Shown: positions 33,890-44,848 of the stretch, one piece after another
Position numbering within the stretch: position 1 is the stretch's first letter
Layout: every line of letters begins with the position of its first letter
DNA from: Podospora pseudocomata
Taxonomy: Eukaryota; Ascomycota; Sordariomycetes; Sordariales; Podosporaceae
Assembly (NCBI RefSeq): GCF_035222375.1
Contig: NW_026946363.1
Coordinates: 2,294,001-2,358,000, forward strand
Direction of reading: 5' to 3'
Length of the DNA: 64,000 nucleotides
The notes under the pieces: generated by a model
Seen by the model: the letters and a program-made list of their open reading frames with translations, nothing else
Databases searched by the model: none
Told to the model about the DNA's origin: nothing
Program-made: the position numbers and the translations under genes

Positions 33890-36800
33890 ATGGCTTCCGA
33901 CAGTTCTGACGATGACAGGCCTTTGGCAGGCACGAACGGTCACAGTAAGTTTAACTACTCGGTGCCAGAGAAGAGATATTCTCTCGCTCTGCAACACCAA
34001 TTTTTCGCCCCTTTGCGGTATGCACTGTGACACGCCCTGGTATTCGTGCCAGGTTGACGTGGCACAGTCCTCACCGCGAGCTTTCGACTGCTTGCACTCG
34101 CCTGCCTTCTTGCAGGCCTCGTGCAGTTGAATGCTATTGTTGCTTGACGCGCAGTCGAAGCACAACCACGGCAAGAAGCAACCTCACTGACATTCTTACC
34201 ATCAGAGTCCGCTCCCAAGATCTCACCAGCCACCGACCGCAAGATGGATAAACTCGCTTCCAGGGCCCGTCCGGCGCCCCCGAACGTCTCGATTCGCAAC
34301 GGCCCTGTGGAAGACAACGCGATGGACATCGACACCACACCCAACGGAGGCCCCAAGCGGAAAGCGCGCAGCTCTGTTGGTCAGACGGTCAGTTACAAGG
34401 ACGAGTCGGACAGTGACGATGGCGCACCACTGGTAGGTCATCTCGGTTACCATGTGTACAACTCCTTTAGCTTACCATCTCCCAGGCCAAGCGTCAAAAG
34501 TCCAAACACAAGCAAGAAGACTCCGATAGTGACGATGAGCCAATTGCAAGAAAGAAGAATGGCGCCAGGTTGCCTCCTTCCATCAAGAACACCGCCATGG
34601 TTGATTCCTCCGATGATGACCAGCCTCTAGGAACCAAGATTGCTCAGAGGAAGGCGGCGATTGAGAAGTCTGCTGGCAAGAAGAAGCCGGCTGCGAAGAA
34701 GGCGATCAAAGACGAGTCGGATGACGAGCCGCTGGCTAAGCCCAAGAAGCGTCAATCAAATGGTGTCTCGGCCGCGAAAAAGACCAACGGCGTCAAGAAG
34801 GAGGAGTCGGATTCGGATTCGGATGCCCCCATCGCCAAGAAGGTGAAGAAGGAGGCTCCTGCCAAAGCCAAGGTCAAGGCCGCTGCTGCTCCTGCCAAAA
34901 AGGGCAGGTTGGTCAAGGAGGAATCGGTGGTCAACAGTGCTGCTGATGAAGAGGAAGAGGAGGAGTATCGGTGGTGGGACGCGCCAAAGAAGGAGGACGA
35001 TTCCATCAAGTGGACCACCTTGGAGCACAATGGTGTCCTCTTCCCGCCCGCCTACGAGCCTCTCCCCAAGGATGTCAAGCTCATATACGACGGCACGCCG
35101 GTCAATTTGCATGTGGATGCCGAGGAGGTGGCGACATTTTTCGGTGCGATGCTTCATTCCACCCAGAACGTCGAGAATCCCACCTTCCAGAAGAACTTCT
35201 TTAAAGATTTCAGGGATGTTCTCAAGGAGACCGGTGGTGCCAAAGACCAGAATGGCAAGCTTGTTGATATCAAAGAGTTCGCCAAGCTCGACTTCACCAA
35301 GATCTTTGAGTACTACAAGGGTCTCAGCGAAGCGAAAAAGGCTCGCCCGGCTGCTGAGAAGAAGGCGGAAAAGGCTGAGAAGGACAAGTTCGAGGCGCCC
35401 TACATGTACTGCAAGTGGGATGGCCGGAAAGAAAAGGTGGGCAACTTCCGCGTCGAACCGCCTGGACTTTTCCGTGGCCGTGGTGAGCATCCCAAAACCG
35501 GCACTGTCAAGAAGCGTGTCATGCCTGAGCAAGTCACGATCAACATCGGCAAGGAGGCCAAGGTCCCAGATCCGCCGGCCGGACACAAGTGGAAGGCTGT
35601 GCAACACGATAACAAGGCGACATGGCTCGCCATGTGGCAGGAAAACGTCAACGGCAACTACAAGTATGTGATGCTGGCTGCCAACAGTACCGTCAAGGGC
35701 CAAGCCGACTACAAGAAGTTTGAGAAGGCTCGCGAGCTCAACAAGCATATTGCGAGGATCCGAGCCGACTATACCGCTGAGCTCAAGTCCGAGATTATGG
35801 CTGAACGACAACGCGCCACCGCCATGTATCTCATTGACAAGTTTGCGCTCAGAGCTGGCAATGAGAAGGACACCGAGAACGAGGCCGAGACGGTAGGCTG
35901 CTGTTCGCTCAAGTTCGAACACGTTACGCTCAGGGAGCCCAACACGGTTATTTTTGACTTCCTGGGCAAGGACAGTATCCGCTTCTACAACGAGTTCACG
36001 GTGGAACGGCAGGTCTTCAAGAACTTGAAGCTGTTCAAGAAGCCTCCAAAGGCGGATGGTGATGACATTTTTGACAGGCTCACGGTAAGTCTTGATCGCT
36101 TTTGAGAAGGGCCCGCAGCTAGTCACTAACGCATCTGGCAGACCTCTCAACTCAACAAGCATCTCTCCAACTACATGCCCGGCCTCACAGCAAAGGTGTT
36201 CCGTACCTACAATGCCTCCCACACGATGTCAACACTTCTTCAATCTCTCTCGGTCGAAAACAGGACCATGGCTGAGAAGATCAAGCTGTACAACGATTGC
36301 AACCGTGAGGTGGCCGTGATTTGCAATCACAAGCGTACGGTTGGCGCAGCCCACGAGGCGCAAATGGAGAAGCTTGCAGACCGCATCAAGGGCCTCAAGT
36401 ATCAGAAGTGGCGCACCAAGATGATGATGCTTGATCTCGATCCCAAGCTTAAGAAGAAGAAGGGCGCCGAGTACTTTGCACTCGACGAGGACATTACCCA
36501 GGAGTGGCTCTTGGAACACCAGAAGTTCCTTGTGGAGGAGCAGAGGACCAAGATCCAGAAGAAGTTTGAGAAGGACAACGAGAAGCGCGTTGCCGATGGC
36601 GAAGCTGAGTTGGACGAAAAGGAGCTCAAGGAGCGCCTCAGGGTGGCTGCGGAGCTCGAAGCCAAGTACAAGAAGGAGAACAAGACCAAGAAGGTGGAGG
36701 CCGAGGGCAAGGGCCCCGCCGTCGAGAAGCTTGAGGCGGCCGTCAGCAAGTTTGATGACCGCATCAAGACGCTCGAACTGCAATGCGCCGATCGTGAGGG

Positions 36801-37036
36801 CAACAAGGAGGTGGCCCTGGGCACATCCAAGATCGTGAGTTTTGTTGCAATGAAGTCTTGTTTTTGATGTTTCGTACTAACCTGGTCCCTTCCAGAACTA
36901 CATCGACCCCCGTCTCACAGTCGTTTTCGCCAAGAAGTTCAACGTTCCTATTGAGAAGTTCTTCTCCAAGACGCTACGCGACAAGTTCAAGTGGGCGATT
37001 GAGTCGGTCGGCGACGACGACACGTGGGAGTTCTGA
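33890..37036 (+). CDS. TOP1: DNA topoisomerase I (type IB)
   Basis: Nuclear type IB topoisomerase that relaxes supercoils ahead of polymerases. Exons 33890-33944, 34206-34432, 34486-36084, 36142-36834, 36896-37036; 904 residues. The N-terminal ~230 residues are disordered and Lys/Asp/Glu/Ser-rich with nuclear-localisation-like clusters ([19 protein letters not shown]). The core starts near [20 protein letters not shown]. Catalytic residues lie in [11 protein letters not shown], in the HKRTV segment and in the C-terminal SKINYIDPRL, where Tyr860 is the nucleophile. A charged helical linker ([20 protein letters not shown] onward) precedes the last exon, whose splice falls just before the active-site Asn-Tyr. 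The first intron is 261 nt. Ends [16 protein letters not shown]. Confidence 0.97.
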
Positions 37037-38110
37037 GCACACGTACAAGACCGGCTCCTTTTATCTATCTATTCTAATGCTGTATACTATATATCTTGGC
37101 CAACCTTCGCTACAAGCCACCTTTTACGATATTCACGCATTGCATTCCAGACGACCACGGTCCGGCTACCCACATATTGGCCCCTTTGCTACACGGCGGG
37201 CTTCCGCCGGTTGAGGCGAGACGCAGTTTCGACGTTTCCCACTTTGCAATCTGGTCTGGGGCGACTGGCGTTGGTTTATGGGGCCAAAATGGAGTTCAGG
37301 GGAAAGAGGTGAAAAAAGAGAGAAAGGGGATGGATGTCCTATAAGGATCCCAAAGGAGTAAAACACCACAGACAGTTAGCATGAAGAAGCGTTGAATAAT
37401 ATCATGATGCGATGCAGCGGTTTCTTGCTTGAACATCAGGAATTCAGTGAAGTCATTGTTTCATTCTCTGCCAAGGATTCCATGCCTGATGACAGCAGAA
37501 CAGATTCCAGTCGTGCTTAGGTTGCTCGTACCGAGATCTTGCCTGTTTGACCGTTGGCGATTACATAAGGTGGGTTTCGCCAAGACCTCGCGCACACCAG
37601 CCACCCGATGAATGGCTTGGCGGGCACGGCGGGCGATTCTGCGCCCGGCACCGGGGCACCCGCCAACTTTCTCGCCGAGTTTCGATCCACATTCCCAACC
37701 TCCTCTGAAAACTAGACGAGCGGACGCGCCGCAATCCCTGCTGAGCTGGACCCTATCTTTTTGGTGCTGGGACGAGACTGATGACGACAATTGGAGGGTG
37801 GTTGGGATGATGTGTTTCTTTCCTTGGGAGGTTGTTGGTGGTGGTGGGGGTGATGGATAAAACCGAGGGAGTGGCCTGGTTTTGGGGGGAGCTGCAGGTT
37901 GCTCTCTTCCCGCCTCTTTTTTTGTTGATGTTCACTATAAGAGGATAATTTCTATAATTCCATTGTTGGGGAGAAGACAGCGAGAAATACTTTTGACGGG
38001 ACTCGACTACCTTATTCTTTTCTGGTTGCTCCCAGTGGATTGTTATCCCTTACATTTTGACGACATCTTCGACGGGTGATCCGGCTGAGACCGGCAGATA
38101 ATAACACAAG
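37037..38110. other. Intergenic region between TOP1 and the GH16 gene
   Basis: About 1.1 kb: TOP1 3' flank, then the GH16 promoter and 5' leader. No supported gene; GC-rich around 37610-37700. Confidence 0.55.
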
Positions 38111-39633
38111 ATGATGTTCTCCAAACGATGGAAGACAGCGCTTACAGCCTCCGCTGCGCTGGTGACTGGGGTTTTGGCACAAACATGGAGTGATTGTAAC
38201 CCATTACACAGCAAGTCTCCTCCCACTATGATCTCCTCAAAAACAACCTCATTAACAACCCTTTAGCAACCTGCCCCGCCAACACAGCCCTCGGCATGAC
38301 AATCAACGTCGACTTCCGCCGCGGCTCGGTCGACTCCTTCATCGCCTCCGGCGGCGCCCCCTCCTACTCCTCTGACGGCGTGACATTCTCCGTCTCCCGC
38401 CCCGGCGAAGCCCCCCAGCTCTCCTCGCTGTTCTACATCATGTTTGGCAGGGTGGAGGTAACGATGAAAGCCGCCCCCGGAGCCGGGATTGTCTCCTCGC
38501 TAGTCTTGCTGTCGGACACGTTAGACGAGATTGATTTCGAATGGCTAGGCGCAGACGACAGTGAAGTGCAGACGAATTACTTCTCAAAGGGGCAGACGAC
38601 GACGTATAACAGGGGGCAGTTCAACCCTGCGCCGAATAATCAGGGGGAGTTTATCACTTATATTATTGACTGGACGCCGCAGAGGATTCAATGGTATGTT
38701 GGGGGGACGTTGGTCAGGACGTTGGGGTATGATGAGGCGGAGGGGCAGTTTCCTCAGACGCCGATGCAGGTTAAGTTTGGGGCTTGGTCTGGGGGGGACA
38801 GCGCGACGAATCCTCCTGGGACGGTGGAGTGGGCTAGGGGCCCGACGGATTACTCTCGAGGGCCGTTTAGTATGGTTGTGAGGGGTGCGGTGGTGACGGA
38901 TTATAGCACGGGGAAGAGTTATACTTATGGGGATAATAGTGGGACGTGGCAGAGTATTAGGTCGGAGGGGGGGAAGGTTTATGGGAATAGTGGTGGGGCG
39001 GGGGGGATTACGGTTACGGCGAGCGCGGCGCCGGTGGCGACGGATGTGAGTCCTACTGTCCCGGTTGGGGGGATTGGGCAGGGGAATACGGCTACGCAGA
39101 CGGGGTGGCCTTGGGAGCCTACCGGGACGGATGGGGGGAGGGGAGGGCAGGGGGCGATTCCGGAGGGGTGGAGGATTACGCCGGATGGGAAGTTGAGGCC
39201 GGTTGGGGGTAGCACTGTGAGTGAGTAACGTTCTTTGTCCCCTGATAGAAGAGCTGAGCGCGCTCGGGAAGAGTGGTTTCACTTCTCGGTGTCTTGGAGT
39301 GGAAGGCTAACTTTGTGATGGTAGACACCCCCAATCCCGTGCTCTTGCTTGGGCCATTCTTCCTCTTCGTCGCCACCATCGGTTGTGGACGGTGGAATTT
39401 CTTCTCGGTCTGAGAGTATTTTGACGACGACGACCTTTACGACTTTTGTTACGGAGACAACTCCTACAGTTTCTGGTCCTGGAGGTGGCTCAAGTTCCGC
39501 GGACACACCGAACTCTGGAGAAGCGCCGCCTCCAGAACCACTCGGGGCACCGCCGCAGAACGAGGCAGGGGGGAAGTTGATGCCTTTGATGATGGCACCG
39601 TTGGTGCTGGGTGCTGGTGTTTTGTTGCTTTGA
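38111..39633 (+). CDS. Crh-type cell-wall glycosidase/transglycosylase, GH16, GPI-anchored
   Basis: Secreted enzyme of the Crh1/Utr2 family, which cross-links chitin to beta-glucan. Exons 38111-38210, 38267-39216 and 39325-39633 give 452 residues. Signal peptide MMFSKRWKTALTASAALVTG-VLA; mature start near QTWSDCNPLHTTCPANTALG, a hallmark of the family. The catalytic GH16 motif DEIDFEWLG has nucleophile E121 and acid/base E125. No CBM18 chitin-binding module is seen. The C-terminus is Ser/Thr/Pro-rich and ends in a hydrophobic GPI signal (MPLMMAPLVLGAGVLLL). Intron 1 (38211-38266) is GC-AG: A|GCAAGTC with TTTAG|CA is what rebuilds NPLHTTCPA. Intron 2 (108 nt) is needed to reach the GPI tail; read-through stops at once. 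Wobble bases switch from C to G near 38560. Confidence 0.93.
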
Positions 39634-40531
39634 GTATGAGCGGGTTTGGCTTTTTGCATTTTGGGCATGGCGTTCGGGAAAGGGGAAACATACCATGGGT
39701 TTGGGGCTTTAACATGATTGATTGGATAGACAGTATGGGGGATTGTAGATGAGTAGACATTTCACTCGGGTGAAGGACATAAATATGCACAAGTATTGAC
39801 CAGTTTCATAACATAGTGCCAGTGGCAGTGATGTGATGACGTTTTGTAAGGTAGCGTTGCTCCTGCCTCGAGGGCATGGTTTGCTCCTTACTGGGGAGTG
39901 CAGCCGTCCGGTGACTGTGGGCAGATTCTGCACCATCTATTTCTCAAGAGGATCGAAGATTGGAATCACGGCAACTTTGCAACAAACCTCCGGCTGACAA
40001 CTGATCGAGACATACAACGCACCCCGGATCACGCCACCGGCTTATCCTACAGGAAAGTCCAATTCCAAACCCATGCAATCTCTTCTTGCCAGACTTGGAC
40101 TCACATCTTTGTTGTTTACGTTTATTGAATTCTTTTCTGTCCCCATCCACCAACCTCCCGCTGGGGCGACGGCTATGTATGCTATATCCAACGGCAGCCT
40201 CAAGGGCGCGCGTTGTAACTGACTGATATACAAGACAGCTCGGGAAACCCGTAGCTCGAGGTACTATCTTTAGCAAAGTTCATAAGTCATAATAAGCTAA
40301 CCGGTGCGTCCATCTAGGTGATTACTGGGCTGATGAGGTTGGCGTTGTGAAACGTAAATGGGGGCAGGTGTGCGGTAAGCTCTGCTGCCATGGCTGGAAC
40401 GTAAACCGGCGACGATGCCTTCAAATTGGCAAAGTCGAATTCCTCCGTCAAAAAACAATATGTTGTCGAGTCAACCGTTGATAGCAATCCGGGCTATAAC
40501 AAACAGTCACGCAAAACGTTGTGGCGGCAGT
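39634..40531. other. Convergent intergenic region, GH16 gene to membrane protein
   Basis: About 0.9 kb between 3' ends; nothing recognisable. Confidence 0.55.
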
Positions 40532-41125
40532 TCAACCACCGAGAAGTTGGGCCTTTTCTTCGTCCTTGGTCGCTCCAGAACCAGTCTTGAGCAACCTGTA
40601 CAGACTATGTCCTGAGATGCTTAGGGTCATAGCCGCGCATGTGGCCCAGGGTAAGTACCCCAGGAGGATCAGGTGGGCGCTCTCTCGACGTGCATATCCA
40701 ACAAGAGCTGCAGCACCGAGAAGCGTGGTGTACACAAATAGTTGAAGAGGATCTTGGCTCTGTCGTCGCTGGGTAAACGAAGACACGGCGCAACCAAAGA
40801 CCAGGCATGAGAAGAGCATCAGCCCCGGGGATGGATGAAAAAGGAAGTCATCGGTGGGTTGGTCTGCATGCTGCTGCTGCCCTCGGTCGATCTGGACGTC
40901 GATTAGCTGGGGATCAAGAGGCTGGGCTTGGCGATGACTTGGACTGACTCTGCTGTATCCTCGATTGATATCGTTTTGAACGGTGTATTCCCAGGTGACA
41001 ACACTACAGAGAGTGCCTAAGCAGATCTCGACAGTGTCAATCGCCCAGGGCCAACACCCAGGGTTCCGAAGTAAGACTGTGGGTGTTTGCGGTAGGTGGA
41101 GAGGGCAGCATGCTTCTGAACTCAT
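40532..41125 (-). CDS. Small multi-pass membrane protein of unknown function
   Basis: I do not recognise it. One exon, 197 residues. At least three membrane segments are clear: GLMLFSCLVFGCAVSSF, LFVYTTLLGAAALVGYA and LILLGYLPWATCAAMTLSI. A weaker one (DTVEICLGTLCSVVTW) lies near the N-terminus. A polar loop rich in Gln/Asp (residues ~60-95) separates the first from the rest, and the C-terminus is a short Lys/Glu tail. Head to head with another small membrane protein across 1.1 kb. Reading frame, hydrophobicity and isolation support a gene, but no family assignment is possible by eye. Confidence 0.65.
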   Translation of the reverse strand: MSSEACCPLHLPQTPTVLLRNPGCWPWAIDTVEICLGTLCSVVTWEYTVQNDINRGYSRVSPSHRQAQPLDPQLIDVQIDRGQQQHADQPTDDFLFHPSPGLMLFSCLVFGCAVSSFTQRRQSQDPLQLFVYTTLLGAAALVGYARRESAHLILLGYLPWATCAAMTLSISGHSLYRLLKTGSGATKDEEKAQLLGG

Positions 41126-42246
41126 GGAGACAGCAATTGGCTAACTTGGGAATAGAATGAACTCTGAGATCGGTAAGTGCCGAGGACTTTGATGGGTCTT
41201 GTTCTCGGAATTGGCACGAGGTCTCCCAGAACAAAACCCCAAAATCAACCTCAAATGCCTGGGTTCTTCTTGACTATTATACGAAAGGAACACCGGAGGT
41301 TTCTGCATCATTGATACCTTGCTACAAGGCTTGGACCTCGTCAAACAAATGCTGAAGCGCCGTACGGGCTACCTGAAATCCAGTTCCCTGCCTTTCCGGT
41401 ATTGATGCTTCGCATCCATCGGATATCATCACACCAAGTGCGGCTCACCAGACTCATGCACCAGCATACACGCCCGAGTGGTTGCATTGTTGTCCCTCAA
41501 TCTTATTCCAATCCAGTAATGATAGGCGAGAAGTGCGCGGGCTCTGATTCAGAGGCCTCTTCGTGATGCCGCGTGTGCATGAGCAGCAAGGCAACCACAT
41601 GCTGCAGGAAGAGATGCCTCACCATGGCGAGGCTGACCTCCAGGCAGACAGCTCTCACCGAGACTACGGGCCAATCGCCCCCCCACCATTATTTTGAGCC
41701 TCACCAGGCGAACCACCCCGCGCACCATCTCAAGCATGCGAACCGAATTATCTGACGCTTCAGAGAAGCTCAAAGAGGTACCGAAACGCTCCCTTTTTGT
41801 GTGCCCGCGTGGGTTTCGGCTTCATATCAAGGAAGCTGAGCGAGTTTGCATGTAAGTGCATCCATACATTCTTGTCGGATTTGTTGCCATTGGCCCCCCC
41901 CCCGCATCTTTTGGCGGCCTTACTTCTCCGCAACGTTCACTTCGACTACGTGGTGAGGCGAAGCTGCGCCATCTACAGGTAGAGCTAGCTATCAGAGCTT
42001 GGTATTTGGAATACGCTACTAAGCTCCCCTCGTAGGTGGGCGGTAAAAAGTCCAGGCCCTCCCCTTCAGGCCGTCAAGCATTTTTCCCCCCTTCTCGTCT
42101 CTGGATTCTATTCACTCGTATACACTGCAACCAACTCGCCCCAACATCGCCCCTTTTCTTTCTACACCACCTCGCGATCTCGCCAGACATTAGGCAGCAA
42201 AGGCCGTAGGAGCTTTCAACCCTCATCCTATTGCCACTTCTGCACA
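41126..42246. other. Divergent promoter region between two membrane-protein genes
   Basis: 1.1 kb with no supported gene; pyrimidine-rich next to the plus-strand gene (42095-42240). Confidence 0.5.
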
Positions 42247-43139
42247 ATGGAGCGCCCCGGTTTTCCCCATGGGCAGCTGCCTCCACGAGCGCGAGATGAA
42301 GATGTTCATAGTAAGGCCAAAATCTTGTCCTGCGGTGGCATGATTGGCACATCTATTCTTTTCCCCTTGGCCAACGGCGAAGGGAACTCCTTCCGTACCA
42401 TGTGAGTAAAACTGTGTAGGCCATACGATAGAAGATACTAACAGAGTCACAGCACACTCATTCTGTTCATCATCACGGCTATTGCGTTCCACGCAATCTA
42501 TACAGAGCCGTTCATTAGGTACTTTTGTCCACGACTGTTACGCCGCACGTGTTTTTTCTCTAACAGTCATCTAGATCTGGACCTTCCACGGCCCCAGTTG
42601 CCTTGGTCCTATTATTGCTTGTTGTCATTGCCGCAGGCCCTACTAAGAAGGACCTGGTGCCTTGGCTTCCGCTCTTCGTAACAGCCTGGAGTCTTGTCAC
42701 TCTTATGATTAACAAGCACATGGCAACCGCGTCACCACACCTGTCAATATCAGCCGACTATCCCTTTACAGGCGTCACAATTGGAGCTGCAACGGAGCGG
42801 TCCTTCCGGTCCATGTCCAGTCAGGACAGGCGCCAGCCCCAGTTTGAATCCAACCGCCAAAACCCATTGTACTTTGGACGACATGGTCCACCCTCCAGGT
42901 ATTCCCAGAGGACAAGCACAATGAGTTCAGACATTTCTCTTTCCAGCATGCCAGCGCAACGCCAAGAGCACTGGGATCCTCACACCCAGGCCTTTTTTGA
43001 CAACCAGGAGATGCAGGAACTTGCCCGGGATTTGCCAGAGCCCACTCTTCCTAGGACTCAGCATGACCAAGAGAGTGACTTGAACACAGAAACTGAGACT
43101 CAAACGTCAGAGACGGCCCGCTTCTTGCTTGGTCGTTAA
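42247..43139 (+). CDS. Small four-pass membrane protein with disordered C-terminal tail, unknown function
   Basis: I do not recognise it. Exons 42247-42401, 42453-42518 and 42575-43139 give 261 residues. Four hydrophobic segments: ILSCGGMIGTSILFPLA, TLILFIITAIAFHAIY (encoded by the 66-nt second exon), APVALVLLLLVVIAAG and WLPLFVTAWSLVTLMI. The second half (~130-261) is hydrophilic, Ser/Gln/Arg-rich and probably cytosolic, with many possible phosphosites (RSFRSMSSQDRRQ, RTSTMSSDISLSS). For the third exon, only the acceptor CATCTAG|ATC keeps the frame; the nearer CAG does not. It shares its upstream region with the divergent 197-residue membrane protein. Confidence 0.75.
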
Positions 43140-43818
43140 TAAACAGCCGCGTGCTCTGTTTAGTCACAGCTTGTTTATCTCTTTGGTTTCCTTCTTTGCT
43201 TCTTCTCCGTTTCTACATTCTTCACGCCAGGTCCGGGCCGGTTTTACCTACCCTGGCAATCCACACCGTCCGCTGGAATCAACCGGATGAATATGCACTA
43301 ATTATTACCTTGAACACAAGGCCAAGGACACAGCAACACTTTCATCCCCGAGGCCTATCATCCCTTTCACATCATGGACGGCACGATCATCGACATATTT
43401 GTGGGATGTACCAAAAGCTGTCCCACCAACCCACACCTTCTGAAATTTGCCGGGTCTTTTACTGTACTCGGGCTCTTCCTTGCACGATAGATTGGGTGGC
43501 TTTGTCATATTCCTCCTCTCTCGCCGTCTCAGCCATCACCATCCCGCACACGTACATGCACATGGCACATAGGGTCCGACACCCGAGCATATCACCATAT
43601 TGCCTATACAACTGGTTCCGGTGTTAGAGTACGACGACGAGCGTTTTTCTGTCGCATAGGAGGTAGCCATGATTTCTTGTCCTTTGAGCGATATCATTCC
43701 CCCCATTTTTTTCATTTACGGTGTTGCCTCTACATAGAGAGCATGGGCGGGAACCACAGCCATGCGGGATCATTTATTATACGTTTTGAGGGAAAGGGAA
43801 CAGTTCAGTTTTTCTTTT

Positions 43819-43872
43819 CATCAACATCATCAACTTCATCAACATCATCAACATCATCAATATTATCATCAA
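43819..43872. repeat. Imperfect CATCAA/CATCAT tandem repeat
   Basis: About nine degenerate hexamer units, with CAACTT and ATATTAT interruptions. Confidence 0.85.
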
Positions 43873-44157
43873 CAGCGAGCGGCACCCCAAACAAACAACA
43901 ACAACAAAAGTTTTTCAGTGGACGTCTTGTCAAAAACATGAGACGCAATCCACGCTTCGACCGATCGACACCAATTATCTCGGACACGAAGAACAACATG
44001 GCATGGCATGAAATGACACCAACACTAATGAAAGGGACAAATCGTTCCCAAATAATTTTATCATGATGAAAATCTCAAGAAGAAATCTTGTATATAGAAC
44101 ATGCCATGAACAGAAACAGAACCTTGTATATAGCTTACAGACATCAGCGGGGGTACA

Positions 44158-44177
44158 CCAACACACACACACACACA
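44158..44177. repeat. (AC)n microsatellite
   Basis: Dinucleotide run in the convergent intergenic region. Confidence 0.9.
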
Positions 44178-44848
44178 TAAAGGCAACACGGAAAAGGGAG
44201 AAACCCACCGCCTCGGTTCTTGTTTTCTATCTGGAGTTAACGACTTTGATCGGCTCAGGATTGTTTAAATCCTCCCTATTGGAGGTGGTGATTCAACAGA
44301 AGGAACTCACCTATACGACGAGCCCTGCCTGGTGCGATCATTTCGCCCATAACAGGGAGCCATCCTATTGATGGATCAAAAGGCAGAGAACCACAGATGA
44401 TGTCATTTGCCACAACCCCGTTTCCTGATACAATCAATCCCTCGCTGGTGCCGGGGAAGGGAAAAAATGGGGGGAATGTATATAGCTCGGTCGGTGTATT
44501 GAATACAATACAATAAAGCAATAAAACGTATTCCGAAAATTCATGACATTGAACTGGGTTGCAATTGTTTTTGGTAGATTTGATTTTGGGGATAGATAGC
44601 CCTAAGACAGGACAGTCAGGTGGTGATGATGAACTCCCATAAAACCTAAGATGTTTTTCTTCACCAAGGTGGACTGACTTTAAGCATCCCATGGGCTTTT
44701 CTTGAAGAGAGGATCGGATTATAGCTCTTTAAACAAGCCAATGAGGCGGCTTAATATTCACCCAAGTTAAGAAAAAGAAAAACCCATCTTGGATATTTGG
44801 GGGAACCATCACCAACACTTTTTTTTCTTGAGAAAGACTAAATAAAAA

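Larger units (their letters stand above)
43140..44848. other. Convergent 1.7-kb intergenic region with simple repeats
   Basis: No supported gene between two 3' ends. Contains the CATCAA-type and (AC)n repeats listed separately. Confidence 0.55.

Noticed and set aside
34756-36222. 488-codon open frame antisense to TOP1
   Set aside because: Leu/Val-rich artefact of the Lys/Glu-rich sense codons; TOP1 is unmistakable on the other strand.
20071-40168. Shared 15-16-nt word CTGGGGCGACGGCTA near 20075 and 40155
   Set aside because: A match of this length between two sites is expected by chance in a window of this size; flanks do not align.
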